A stretch of DNA of 64,000 bases from Paenibacillus tritici (GCF_013204885.1 NZ_JABMKX010000019.1:61943-125942), one strand, 5' to 3'; counted from the first letter of the stretch, positions 8,559 to 17,202 are shown. A program made the numbers and translations. The notes: generated from the letters alone by a model not told the origin.

Positions 8559-9290
8559 ATGAGCGAACCTGTTTTTCTGAAACGTACAATAGTGAAACAA
8601 ACCCTGTGGAGCGAACATCTGCAGGAAGAGCGCAAGCTGCGCATCTATCTTCCCCCCGGCTATAATGAAGTACTCAGCTATCCCGTTGTCTACTGCCAGG
8701 ACGGAGAAGAATTCTTCAACTTCGGCCGGATTGCTACACTTGCCGGCCAGCTGATTCTGGAGCAGGATGTGGAACCCTTCATTATAGTGGGCGTTGAAGT
8801 GAACGTGGCTGTCCGCACCGCAGAATACGCTCCGTTCGGCAGCCGCTTCAAGCAGTACCTTTCATGCTTCGCCGAAGAGATTATTCCCTTCATTGAACAT
8901 AATTATCCTGTCCGGCGTACACCCGGCGAACGGATTATAGCCGGAGATTCCCTGGGCGGCAGTGTCTCATTGCACCTCGCACTGGCTTACCCTGGATTAT
9001 TCAGCCGAGTTCTCAGCCTGTCGGGTGCTTATTATCCGGAGACCCGCGATCTGCTCGCCCGCGAAGAGGATCTCTCCTGGCTGCAGATCAATATGGTTGT
9101 AGGTCTTCAGGAGAGAGATTACAAGACCGATACGGGAGTCTATGATTTCGTTGAAATGAACCGGGAGACCAAGGCGATGCTGGAATCCAAAGGAGCTACA
9201 GTCTCCTACCGCGAGAAGGATGGCCAACATCTCTGGGGATTTTGGCAAAAAGAGCTCCCGGAATCATTACTCTATTTCTTCCGCCCCTGA
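8559..9290 (+). CDS. Alpha/beta hydrolase, putative esterase (esterase D/enterochelin esterase-like)
   Basis: Putative cytosolic serine esterase of the PF00756 type. The nucleophile elbow is AGDSLGGSVSLHLAL, and the candidate catalytic His lies in KDGQHLWGFW near the C-terminus. LRIYLPPGYNEVLSYPVVYCQDGEEFF is the typical N-terminal strand/oxyanion region. I chose the ATG at 8559 (MSEPVFLKRT) because AAAGGTGA lies 10 nt upstream; an in-frame upstream start at 8502 lacks a ribosome site. It is transcribed divergently from pdhA. The substrate cannot be told. Confidence 0.85.
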   Translation: MSEPVFLKRTIVKQTLWSEHLQEERKLRIYLPPGYNEVLSYPVVYCQDGEEFFNFGRIATLAGQLILEQDVEPFIIVGVEVNVAVRTAEYAPFGSRFKQYLSCFAEEIIPFIEHNYPVRRTPGERIIAGDSLGGSVSLHLALAYPGLFSRVLSLSGAYYPETRDLLAREEDLSWLQINMVVGLQERDYKTDTGVYDFVEMNRETKAMLESKGATVSYREKDGQHLWGFWQKELPESLLYFFRP

Positions 9291-9370
9291 AACAGCTAAA
9301 AGAACCCGAAAAGTGAACATCTTACGAACTTATGTATGTGACATGCCTGACTACGCTTTCATTCAAAAGC

Positions 9371-9416
9371 GGACCCACGGTGCCGATCCTTAGAAGATAA
9401 GGACGGCAACCGGTCC
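9371..9416 (-). repeat. REP-like hairpin after the phosphatase gene
   Basis: GGACC...GGTCC outer arms with an inner GCCG-at-CCTTA/TAAGG-ac-GGC stem. It shares TTGCCGTCCTTA with the elements at 6189 and 13946 and begins 11 nt after the phosphatase stop. Confidence 0.5.
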
Positions 9417-9426
9417 GGCTGCAGCG

Positions 9427-9891
9427 TTATGCCTGCTGAAGCTTCTCATGAATGATCCGTTCCAGCAGCACGTCACAACCGGCATTGATTAAATCATACA
9501 CCTGCTCGAAATTTCCGGTGAAATACGGGTCAGGCACTTCACGAAGCTCCTCGTCAGGCAGCAGGTCCATGAAGAACAGCAGCTCTGACTTCTCGCCTCC
9601 GGGAAGCTTGCGCACATTCTCTCCATTGGACTTGTCCATGCAGATGATATATTCAAACCGCCCGAAATCCTCACCGCTGACCAGCCGGGCTCTCATATTC
9701 TCATAGCTGATTCTGTGCAGATCAAGAATTCGCCGGGTCCCTTCATGCGGCGCTTTGCCGACATGCCAATCCCCGGTTCCCGCGGAATCCACTGAGATTT
9801 GACCCTCCAGCTGACGCTGCTCAATCTTATTACGCAGCACGGCCTCTGCCATCGGAGACCGGCAAATATTCCCCAGACATACAAATAACAC
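9427..9891 (-). CDS. Low-molecular-weight protein tyrosine phosphatase
   Basis: Cysteine phosphatase acting on phosphotyrosine or phosphoarginine proteins. The P-loop CLGNICRSP (CX5R) is at the very N-terminus and the catalytic Asp loop VPDPYFTG near residue 120; length is normal. The start is uncertain. A TTG at 9913-9915 extends the ORF but has no upstream ribosome site and overlaps a GGAGGTGA sequence. GTG at 9889-9891 has AGAGGG 9 nt upstream and fits family N-termini better. Whether it is a tyrosine or arginine phosphatase cannot be decided from sequence. Confidence 0.9.
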   Translation of the reverse strand: MLFVCLGNICRSPMAEAVLRNKIEQRQLEGQISVDSAGTGDWHVGKAPHEGTRRILDLHRISYENMRARLVSGEDFGRFEYIICMDKSNGENVRKLPGGEKSELLFFMDLLPDEELREVPDPYFTGNFEQVYDLINAGCDVLLERIIHEKLQQA

Positions 9892-10065
9892 GTTTACGAT
9901 CCCTCTCACCTCCAATGATCAAGCATACTTACAAACTGTGACAGAATGGTGCAGATAACCGCACTGTCTTTATTTTAACGTTAGCGCGGCAATTGTACAA
10001 CTTTTCAAACTGCTATATACTGTTCAGGATGATGAACTTAAGTGAACATTAAGGAGGGGGACCCA

Positions 10066-10707
10066 TTGCCATCCGGGCGTATCGTTATTGTTGCAGGCGG
10101 TGAGCTGACAGCAGAATGCCTGCACCTATTAGATGAAGAAGATTATATTATCGGCGCTGACCGGGGTGCGCTTTTCCTGATTGATCACGGATACACCCCC
10201 CAGCTTGCAGTCGGGGATTTCGATTCCGTAGCTCCTGAGGCGCTGCAGCGGATTCAGGCGGGAAGCAAAGAAACGATCAGCTGTGATCCGGTGAATAAAG
10301 ACTTAACCGACAGCGAAATGGCTCTTGATCTTGCCTTGAATCTCCAGCCGCAGTCCATTCTGCTTATCGGAGTAACCGGAACCCGTATGGATCATACCCT
10401 GGCCAGTATTCAGATGATGACAAGGGCGCTCCAGCGTCAGGTTGCCTGCTCTATTATGGATGCGAATAATTACATTACGCTAACCGGCTCGCAGGCGGTT
10501 GTGGAGGATCGCGGGTATACTTATGTCTCCCTGCTGCCCCTGACTCCCGAAGTTACGGGAATTACACTTAAGGGCTTCCAGTACCCCCTGGAGAATGCCA
10601 CTCTCAAGCTGGGCCAATCTCTGGCTGTAAGCAACGTGCTGCTGGAGCGCAGCGGAACCGTTACGATTGAGAGTGGACTTCTGCTGATTATTCAGAGCAA
10701 GGACTGA
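10066..10707 (+). CDS. thiN: Thiamine pyrophosphokinase
   Basis: Transfers pyrophosphate from ATP to thiamine to give ThDP, the cofactor of PdhA and others. Motifs: GADRGALFLIDHGYTPQLAVGDFDSV (ATP/Mg binding), KDLTDSEMAL, and GVTGTRMDHTLASI. The translation runs upstream to a GTG at 10042, but the likely start is TTG at 10066 (MPSGRIVIVAGG), which has AAGGAGG 8 nt upstream. It is monocistronic, closed by a strong terminator at 10758. Confidence 0.93.
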   Translation: MPSGRIVIVAGGELTAECLHLLDEEDYIIGADRGALFLIDHGYTPQLAVGDFDSVAPEALQRIQAGSKETISCDPVNKDLTDSEMALDLALNLQPQSILLIGVTGTRMDHTLASIQMMTRALQRQVACSIMDANNYITLTGSQAVVEDRGYTYVSLLPLTPEVTGITLKGFQYPLENATLKLGQSLAVSNVLLERSGTVTIESGLLLIIQSKD

Positions 10708-10757
10708 ATACATAGATCTATGGAGACATCGCTGTAACCTTTGTTTCAAAAGTGTAA

Positions 10758-10802
10758 AACCGGGAATTCCCTTGAATGATAAGGGTTTCCCGGTTTTTTT
10801 TG
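10758..10802 (+). terminator. Terminator of thiN
   Basis: AACCGGGAA..CCCTT/AAGGG..TTCCCGGTT stem followed by eight T, 50 nt after the thiN stop. Confidence 0.9.
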
Positions 10803-10987
10803 ATCTGCTGCAGCGCTAAATATTAATATTTTGTAACTTTTAATGAGATTTTAATAAAACGCTTTCATTGTATATCCCGCCTGCATTTAGGGGGACTCTG
10901 CCATAATTTAGGACGTCTATAACCTGCTATACTACGAATCAGAGAAAGAAACTACCAAATAGATTACAAACTTGGAGGTAACACAAC

Positions 10988-11527
10988 ATGAATAAGCAAC
11001 AATGGATCAAACAAGCAATTACCATCGGATTGTGCACAACAATCGGGTTCAGCACATTACTCGCCACCGGAGCGGGAACAGCACCTGCTGCTGCCTCAGC
11101 GGTATCCGCTGATTCGGTATCGGCCGACTCTGTATCCGCATCCGCTTCCGGTTCAAAGGTGGTCAGCTTCGGCAAAAAATACCTGGGTACGCGTTACAAG
11201 TTCGGAGCATCCACTTCGACTACCCGTTATTTTGACTGCTCTTCCTTTACTCAATTTATTTTCAAAAAATATGGCGTGAATCTGCCGCGTACATCCGTAG
11301 CCCAATCCAAAGTCGGATCATCCGTCAGCAAAGCTAATCTGCGTGTCGGCGATCTGGTGTTCTTCTCTAGCGGAAGCCGGGCAAACGGAAGAAACGTAAC
11401 CCATGTGGCTGTCTATGCAGGCAATGGCAAGATCCTTCATACTTATGGCTCACCAGGTGTCACCATCTCCGATCTCAACTCGGGCAACTGGAAAAAGACT
11501 TACCTGAAGTCCCGCCGCGTACTTTAA
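10988..11527 (+). CDS. Secreted NlpC/P60 endopeptidase
   Basis: Cell-wall hydrolase that cleaves peptidoglycan stem peptides (gamma-D-Glu-diaminopimelate type). It starts with a signal peptide (KQQWIKQAITIGLCTTIGF to about residue 37). A short Ser/Ala/Val linker with the repeated ADSVSADSVSAS follows, then one NlpC/P60 domain with catalytic Cys (YFDCSSFTQFI), His (VTHVAVYAG) and the third polar position (ILHTYG). There is no LysM or SH3 anchor. GGAGG lies 9 nt before the ATG. The 280-bp upstream region holds a possible TATACT -10 but no clear -35. Confidence 0.93.
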   Translation: MNKQQWIKQAITIGLCTTIGFSTLLATGAGTAPAAASAVSADSVSADSVSASASGSKVVSFGKKYLGTRYKFGASTSTTRYFDCSSFTQFIFKKYGVNLPRTSVAQSKVGSSVSKANLRVGDLVFFSSGSRANGRNVTHVAVYAGNGKILHTYGSPGVTISDLNSGNWKKTYLKSRRVL

Positions 11528-11571
11528 GGACAAGTCTTCCAACCGGAGAGCTACGCTTCATCCGTTGGCCG

Positions 11572-12336
11572 TCAGCTTGTGGCCCCGCTCTCCGGTGCCC
11601 GCAGTACATATCCGGTTCCGCGCACCGTATGAATCAGTTTATTCCGGCGTCCTTTGTCCACCTTGAGCCGAAGATGCCGGATATAGACATCCACTACATT
11701 CGTATCCGCATGAAAATGATACCCCCATACCTGCCGTAATATTTCGTCTCTGGGACACACTTCACCCAGATTCACCGCCAGATAGTGCAGCAGATCGAAT
11801 TCCTTGGGGGTCATCATCAGCTCTGTTCCGTCCCGGCTGACCTGACGGCGGCCGGGATCGAGAAGCAGTCCATCCACTTTAAGCAGCGAGGCCGTTTCTT
11901 TCCTGCGGCCTGTCAGCTGAAGTAAATTCAATATTCTGCGTTTGAACTCACCGGTATGTACAGGCTTCCCCATATATTCATTACCTCCGGCTTCAAAGGC
12001 CGAGACTGCCGCCTCCCCCCTCACTTCTTGCAGTCCCCCAGAGAGGGATATCACCATCACCGGCAGAATCATCCCCTCATTCCTGGCCTCCGAGACGGCT
12101 TCCCAGCCAGCCCAGCCTCCGGGTTCATCCAGTTCGGCGAGCAGGAGTACAGGCTCACCGCCTGACAGCAATAAGCGAAGGCTTTCCAAGTCTTCGCTTA
12201 TTGCTGTTTTCATACCGAGACTGTGGATTGCCTCCTCAAGCTCTATTTGGCCGGATTCACTAGAATCTCCGTCTGCTGCTGCCTTCCGCTCATCCGGGAC
12301 CGGGCCGGGCCTATACCATGCGATCAGTTCATTCAT
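11572..12336 (-). CDS. Atypical OmpR-family response regulator
   Basis: DNA-binding regulator with a receiver-like domain (1-140) and a winged-helix domain (about 150-250: MMTPKEFDLLHYLAVNLGEVCPRDEIL, then DTNVVDVYIRHLRLKV and HTVRGTGYVLR). The receiver is degenerate. The phosphoacceptor position (four before the conserved Pro in AELDEPGG) is Glu68, not Asp, and the N-terminal acidic pair is missing, although Lys124 (YMGKPV) is kept. No histidine kinase is adjacent. It is therefore probably phosphorylation-independent. The start at 12334-12336 has SD AGGGGGAG; an upstream in-frame TTG/ATG extension to 12396 is unlikely. Confidence 0.85.
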   Translation of the reverse strand: MNELIAWYRPGPVPDERKAAADGDSSESGQIELEEAIHSLGMKTAISEDLESLRLLLSGGEPVLLLAELDEPGGWAGWEAVSEARNEGMILPVMVISLSGGLQEVRGEAAVSAFEAGGNEYMGKPVHTGEFKRRILNLLQLTGRRKETASLLKVDGLLLDPGRRQVSRDGTELMMTPKEFDLLHYLAVNLGEVCPRDEILRQVWGYHFHADTNVVDVYIRHLRLKVDKGRRNKLIHTVRGTGYVLRAPESGATS

Positions 12337-12401
12337 CCGGGTACTCCCCCTGAAGCAGTCTTGCACCGGCTGTGCCGCAGCAGATGAGCTTAGCATCTCC
12401 G

Positions 12402-12444
12402 ATTAGCAAAGAGACCATTCCGCCGGAATGGTCTCTTTGCTAAT
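12402..12444. terminator. Perfect 20-bp stem hairpin, likely bidirectional terminator
   Basis: ATTAGCAAAGAGACCATTCC-GCC-GGAATGGTCTCTTTGCTAAT, exact over 20 bp, between the Dabb gene and the response regulator. No long T tract follows, so termination efficiency is uncertain. Confidence 0.6.
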
Positions 12445-12460
12445 CATTGCCGCTTCTCGG

Positions 12461-12763
12461 TTACACCATGAAGTCGATCTCCTGGAATGCAGCAACCTGG
12501 GTGTCCCAGCGCTCCGCTACAAAAGCCTGGTGATCCGGATGATTATTGTAGGCATCATAAGCCGCCTGATCCGCGAATTCCATCGAGAATCCGTACTGAT
12601 AGTCACATTTGACACTGACCTGCCGCAGCACCTCGAAATGGTTCACTCCTGGAATGGCACTGAGAATCTCTGCACCGTCCCGCAGAAAGGCGCGTGTCTC
12701 TTCAGTGTCCGGGGCCGATTTCAGTGTAAAAACAGCCATATGCCTGATAGCTCCCTTGTTCAT
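12461..12763 (-). CDS. Dabb-family (stress-responsive alpha/beta barrel) protein
   Basis: A 100-residue dimeric alpha/beta-barrel fold protein. It shows IRHMAVFTLKSAPDTEE at the N-terminus, the central YQYGFSMEFADQAAYDAYNNHPDHQAFV motif typical of PF07876, and a hydrophobic C-terminus. The biochemical role is unknown in most members. Fourteen bases separate it from the upstream ThiF/MoeB-family gene, so it is probably cotranscribed, but no functional link is evident. Confidence 0.88.
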   Translation of the reverse strand: MNKGAIRHMAVFTLKSAPDTEETRAFLRDGAEILSAIPGVNHFEVLRQVSVKCDYQYGFSMEFADQAAYDAYNNHPDHQAFVAERWDTQVAAFQEIDFMV

Positions 12764-12777
12764 GCGTATCTCCTCCG

Positions 12778-13845
12778 TTACCCGAAATACCGGTGATAAT
12801 AGCTGCGGGCAGCAGCGATATCACTGGTTCCATGTATCAATGCTCTTCCGTCTGCGAACACAACCATACGGTATGGCTCCTCCGTAAAAGAAACCAGGTA
12901 CGGATTGCTCTCCACCTTGCCGCTGTTCAGCCTGGAGAGCCGGGCGGCAGTCTCCTGCAGATTCAGGCTTCTGCGGTTCGCCGGACGGATCTGGACCGTA
13001 TCCCTGCCGCACAGCACATCGCTGCGCTCTGTATTGGATGCCGACAGATAAGGATAGACCGGTGATTCGCCGCAGGAAGGGCAGTCTATTTTCTTCGCCC
13101 CCCTCACGCCGATCTCCTGCTGCTCATTCCGCCAGACATCGAACGTCAGCAGCTTGCCGCGCAGCTTCTCCTTATATCCGCCGAGCAGCTTCAGCGCTTC
13201 CGCTGTACCGTTGGCTGTAACCATCTGCACCGCTTGCGGAAGGATACCAGCTGTATCACAGGTATCCCCGCCCAGCGGAATACTCCCCAGCATACAATTC
13301 AGACACGGCGTCTCGCCTGGCAGGATGGTGTAGGTGATGCCGTAACTTCCGACACAAGCCCCATAGATCCAGGGGATACCGTGTTTCTGTGCCAGGTCAT
13401 TCATGATCAGCCGGGTATCGAAGTTATCCGTTCCGTCCATGATAAGGTCCACTCCTGCCAGCAGGCCTTCCAGCTCCTCGGCACGTACATCCAGCACATG
13501 GGCCTCCACCGTAATTTCCGAATTGACCGCCATTAGTCTGGATTGGGCTGCCGCCGCTTTGGGCATCCGCACATGGGCATCCTCTTCCGTATAGAGCTGC
13601 TGGCGCTGCAGATTGCTCCATTCCACATAATCGCGGTCCACCAGAATAAGCCGCCCTACCCCGCAGCGGGCCAGCGTCTCGGCGATGCCTGTCCCAAGCG
13701 CTCCCATTCCGACGATCAGCACACATGAATGTGCCAGTCCCTGCTGCCCTGCTGCGCCGAATGGCGTGAAGCGGACCTGTCTTGAATATCTGCCGTCTCT
13801 ACCGGCCGAAGAAGCCGGTGCCGGTATATTGTTGTCAGGACCCAT
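12778..13845 (-). CDS. ThiF/MoeB-family adenylyltransferase
   Basis: E1-like enzyme that adenylates the C-terminus of a ubiquitin-like sulfur carrier (ThiS or MoaD type). Seen: ATP loop VLIVGMGALGTGIAETLARCGVG, RDYVEWSNLQRQ (Arg finger and Asn), DGTDNFDTR, and zinc-binding pairs CLNC and CPSC. The adenylation domain ends near residue 250. The roughly 85-residue tail resembles a rhodanese-like or degenerate sulfur-transfer region, ending HGTSDIAAARSYYHRYFG, but shows no obvious CX4R loop. No thiS or moaD gene is nearby, so thiamine versus molybdopterin cannot be decided. Confidence 0.88.
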   Translation of the reverse strand: MGPDNNIPAPASSAGRDGRYSRQVRFTPFGAAGQQGLAHSCVLIVGMGALGTGIAETLARCGVGRLILVDRDYVEWSNLQRQQLYTEEDAHVRMPKAAAAQSRLMAVNSEITVEAHVLDVRAEELEGLLAGVDLIMDGTDNFDTRLIMNDLAQKHGIPWIYGACVGSYGITYTILPGETPCLNCMLGSIPLGGDTCDTAGILPQAVQMVTANGTAEALKLLGGYKEKLRGKLLTFDVWRNEQQEIGVRGAKKIDCPSCGESPVYPYLSASNTERSDVLCGRDTVQIRPANRRSLNLQETAARLSRLNSGKVESNPYLVSFTEEPYRMVVFADGRALIHGTSDIAAARSYYHRYFG

Positions 13846-13945
13846 CTCTGAACAGCCCCCTATGTAAGTAATTAGTAAAAAATCCGGGAAGAGCGCCGTT
13901 ACCTGCTCTATCCCGGACTCTATTTCAAAATATTAATTTCTCGCT

Positions 13946-13985
13946 GAAACGATACCGTCCTTTAAAAGGACGGCAAAGCCGTTTC
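13946..13985 (-). repeat. REP-like hairpin after the ABC-F gene
   Basis: Outer arms GAAACG/CGTTTC and inner CCGTCCTTT-AAAGGACGG. It lies 6 nt after the ABC-F stop. This is the best-formed member of the three-copy set with 6189 and 9371. Confidence 0.6.
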
Positions 13986-13991
13986 CACTGG

Positions 13992-15548
13992 TTATACTGT
14001 CTGCGCAGACCACTGTTCCACATTCCATACCTTCGTAACCCAATCCTCGTAGAATTCCGGTTCATGGGAGACCAGCAGAATGGTTCCTTTGTATTCCTGC
14101 AGCGCCCGCTTAAGCTCCGCCTTGGCAACAATATCAAGGTGATTCGTAGGCTCATCGAACAGAATCCAGTTGCTCTCCCGCATCAGCAGCTTGCACAGGC
14201 GTACCTTAGCCTGCTCGCCGCCGCTCAGCATGCTGAGCGGGCGGGTAATATGTTCATTCTTCAGCCCGCAGCGCGCCAGATGACCACGCACCTCATTCTG
14301 GGTGAGACTGGAGAACTCATTCCACACATCCTCAATCGGAGTGATGTTCTCCGCCTTCATCTCCTGCTGGAAATACGCTGAACTCAGGTAGTCTCCCAGA
14401 TAGGTTTTTCCGCTATAGGTAGGAATTACACCCAGGATGGTTTTGAGCAGAGTAGATTTGCCGACACCGTTGTAACCGACAATCGCAATCTTTTCTCCGC
14501 GTTCAATCATCATATTAAGCTTGCTCGGAAGCAGCGGACGATCATACCCGATTTCAAAATCAACACCCTCGAACACGGTTTTCCCGCTGGCCCGGCTCTC
14601 CTTGAACTGGAAGGTAGGCTTCATCGCCTCTTCCGGTCGGTCAATCCGCTCCAGACGCCCAAGCTGCTTCTCACGGCTCTTGGCCCGGCCTGAAGTGGAG
14701 GCTCGCGCTTTGTTGCGCTGGATGAAGTCCTCCTGCTTTTTGATGAAATCCTGCTGCTTCTCGTACGCATCAATATGCTGAGCCTTGTTCATACCCGCCA
14801 TTTCAAGGAACTTCTCATAGTTGGCCGCATAGCGGGTCAGCTTCGAGAACTCCAGATGATAGATCACGTCGACCACTTTATTCATGAATTCCGTATCATG
14901 GGAGATCAGCATGAAGGCATAAGGATATTGCTTCAGATAATTCGTCAGCCAGTCAATATGCTCCACATCGAGATAGTTGGTAGGCTCATCGAGCAGCAGT
15001 ACATTCGGTTTCTCCAGCAGCAGCTTCGCCAGCAGAACCTTGGTCCGCTGTCCCCCGCTCAGGGAGGTTACATCCCGGTCCAGACCGATAGCCGAGAGGC
15101 CCAGGCCATTGGCCATCTCTTCGACCTTCACATCAATAAGATAGAAGTCGCCGATATCCAGCTGCTCCTGAATTTCGCCCATTTGCTCCAGCAGCAGGTC
15201 CAGCTCCTCGGGAGTGGCTTCACCCATCCGGTCCGTGATCGCCAGCATCTCATTCTCCAGCTCCAGCAGCGGCAGGAACGCATCCTTTAGCACATCGCGG
15301 ACAGTTTTGCCTGCCGTAAGCAGAGTATGCTGATCCAGATATCCGTAACGGACACGCGGCGTCCACTCTACCTTGCCGCTGTCCTTCAATAATTTGCCGG
15401 TCAAAATATTCATCAGCGTCGATTTGCCTACGCCGTTCGCCCCAACAATTCCTACATGCTCTCCATCCAGCAGACGGAAAGACACCTCTTTGAACAACAT
15501 CCGGTCCCCAAAATTATGGGAAACGTCTTCTACAGTAAGTAAACTCAT
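13992..15548 (-). CDS. ABC-F family ATPase, YbiT/YkpA-like
   Basis: Soluble protein with two ABC ATPase domains in tandem, no membrane domain, acting on the ribosome like other ABC-F factors. Walker A motifs: GANGVGKST (about 36) and GYNGVGKST (about 360). Signatures: LSGGQ and LSGGE. Walker B: LLLDEPTNYLD and ILFDEPTNHLD. The central Lys/Arg/Glu linker (KKQEDFIQRNKARASTSGRAKSREKQL) is characteristic of the family. At 518 aa it lacks the extensions of antibiotic-resistance ABC-F proteins, so a housekeeping or translational role is more likely than drug protection. Confidence 0.92.
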   Translation of the reverse strand: MSLLTVEDVSHNFGDRMLFKEVSFRLLDGEHVGIVGANGVGKSTLMNILTGKLLKDSGKVEWTPRVRYGYLDQHTLLTAGKTVRDVLKDAFLPLLELENEMLAITDRMGEATPEELDLLLEQMGEIQEQLDIGDFYLIDVKVEEMANGLGLSAIGLDRDVTSLSGGQRTKVLLAKLLLEKPNVLLLDEPTNYLDVEHIDWLTNYLKQYPYAFMLISHDTEFMNKVVDVIYHLEFSKLTRYAANYEKFLEMAGMNKAQHIDAYEKQQDFIKKQEDFIQRNKARASTSGRAKSREKQLGRLERIDRPEEAMKPTFQFKESRASGKTVFEGVDFEIGYDRPLLPSKLNMMIERGEKIAIVGYNGVGKSTLLKTILGVIPTYSGKTYLGDYLSSAYFQQEMKAENITPIEDVWNEFSSLTQNEVRGHLARCGLKNEHITRPLSMLSGGEQAKVRLCKLLMRESNWILFDEPTNHLDIVAKAELKRALQEYKGTILLVSHEPEFYEDWVTKVWNVEQWSAQTV

Positions 15549-15693
15549 AAATTCTCCGCAAGCTCCTGTCTATATTGTAAATATAACGAGGTTCAAAATA
15601 AATATATATCACTCCATTCTAGCACAAGTACATACCTCACTGAAATAGAAAATAAGCCTAATTTCAGAAAACCAGTCAGAAAACAGTAACACC

Positions 15694-17202
15694 TCAGCTT
15701 TTTTTCTGAAAAATCCCACTTGAAAGTCGGGGTGCCGAGGTCAAGCCAAGCCAGCCCCTGATCGCCCGAACCAGCTTCCCCTTGCTCTGAAAAGGGTCCT
15801 GTTGAAGCGGCAGCGGGCATACTCCGCCAGATCCCAGTGCGGAAGCCAGTAGAGCGGCGTTATGTTCCCCCGCCAGCGGCAGGCCAATCCGCCATTCCGG
15901 CCGGGGAACGAGACCTCTGCGGCGCAGCCAATGGAGGAGGTCTGCCAGCCGCCAGTCTGCGCCAGATGCAATGAGAAGCGGCACCGTACTGCCGGTGAAT
16001 ACATCCAGCGCCCCCTCGCCGCCGCCTGTCCCAAGGTCCAGGACAATGAAAGAGTAGGATTGATCCGGCCGCTGAGGGAGTCCATCCGCAGGGGCAAGCT
16101 TCCAAAAGTCCACATGGTTCCAGGTAAAGGGACGCTCCGGCATATCCTGAACACTGCCGCATTCGGGGGCGTCAGCCATTTCCTTCATGCGGTTAAATAC
16201 CTGTGAATCCGGGCTGCAGTCCACCCATGCAGTCAAGCCTGACTGCGACAGGCAGCTGCTTACGGCCAGAGAGGTATGGGTTGTCCCAAGCCCGGAGGAC
16301 ACTCCCATGACTGCTACTACTATGGCCTGCCGGGGTTGTGCATCAACCGCAGGAATACGCCTGTGCAGCAGATAAGAGGGCGCCTTCTCTGCCCCGCCCG
16401 CTTCCAGCGCCTCCAGGGCGATTCTTACCTCTTCCGCGCTGGCATACCTTTCCTCCGGATGATGCCGCAGCAAACGTCTGATCACCGGAATCAGCCGGTC
16501 CGGAATATGGCCCTGCAGCTTCCTCTCCATCCCGGACTGCCAGGCGCTGAATTGGCCGCCTGAGGCCATGTACAGCAGCAGCGCGCCAAGACCGTATAAG
16601 TCCGACTGCGGGCTGCTCTGCCCGCCTCCATACTGCTCCGGGGCGGCAAATCCGGCCGTTCCGAGCTTCTCCGTATCCTCACCGGAGCCGCTTCTCAGCC
16701 TGCGCGCGATCCCGAAGTCAATCACCTTCAGCGAATACTCTCCGGTCAGCATGAGATTCGAGGGCTTCAGGTCACGGTAGATGATCGGCGGCTGATGACT
16801 ATGCAGATAATGCAGTACCTCCAGGAGCTGCCGGGCATAACTGATGATTCTCGCTCCCTTCAGCGGAGCCCGCTGCTCCGCCATACTTTGGTGCAGGGTG
16901 ATCCCCTCGATATAGTCCATTACCAGATAGGTGTAGCCGTCAGGATCAGGAGGGAAAAAATCCGCAATCCGCGGCAGCAGCGGGTGGTGCAGGGAGATTA
17001 GGAGCTCCGCTTCCGCCTGAATAGCCCCTGCCCCATAGCTTCCCTCCCGGATCACGCTCTCTTTCACCGCCCGCAGCATGCCCTGCAGCCGTACATCCTC
17101 AGCCAGATAGACCCGGCTCATTCCACCTGTCCCTATGAGTCTTGTGATGCGGTAACGCTCCCCCAGCACCTGTCCAGGGCTAAGTTTCCCGGCAAACTCC
17201 AT
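15694..17202 (-). CDS. Serine/threonine protein kinase fused to degenerate P-loop domain
   Basis: Hanks-type kinase domain at 17-270: glycine loop LIGTGGMSRVYLA, Lys47, catalytic YRDLKPSN (Asp144, Tyr in place of His), DFG Asp162, and APEQYGG activation segment. It has no membrane segment or PASTA repeats. From about 292 a SIMIBI/ParA-like domain follows (VVAVMGVSSGLGTTHTSLAVSSCLSQSGLTAWVD, then IVLDLG and IASGADW). Both P-loop lysines of the KGGxGKT motif are replaced, so nucleotide binding is doubtful. The start at 17200-17202 (MEFAGKL) has GGCGGGGA upstream; the open frame extends 117 nt further without support. The partner is unknown. Confidence 0.88.
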   Translation of the reverse strand: MEFAGKLSPGQVLGERYRITRLIGTGGMSRVYLAEDVRLQGMLRAVKESVIREGSYGAGAIQAEAELLISLHHPLLPRIADFFPPDPDGYTYLVMDYIEGITLHQSMAEQRAPLKGARIISYARQLLEVLHYLHSHQPPIIYRDLKPSNLMLTGEYSLKVIDFGIARRLRSGSGEDTEKLGTAGFAAPEQYGGGQSSPQSDLYGLGALLLYMASGGQFSAWQSGMERKLQGHIPDRLIPVIRRLLRHHPEERYASAEEVRIALEALEAGGAEKAPSYLLHRRIPAVDAQPRQAIVVAVMGVSSGLGTTHTSLAVSSCLSQSGLTAWVDCSPDSQVFNRMKEMADAPECGSVQDMPERPFTWNHVDFWKLAPADGLPQRPDQSYSFIVLDLGTGGGEGALDVFTGSTVPLLIASGADWRLADLLHWLRRRGLVPRPEWRIGLPLAGEHNAALLASALGSGGVCPLPLQQDPFQSKGKLVRAIRGWLGLTSAPRLSSGIFQKKS

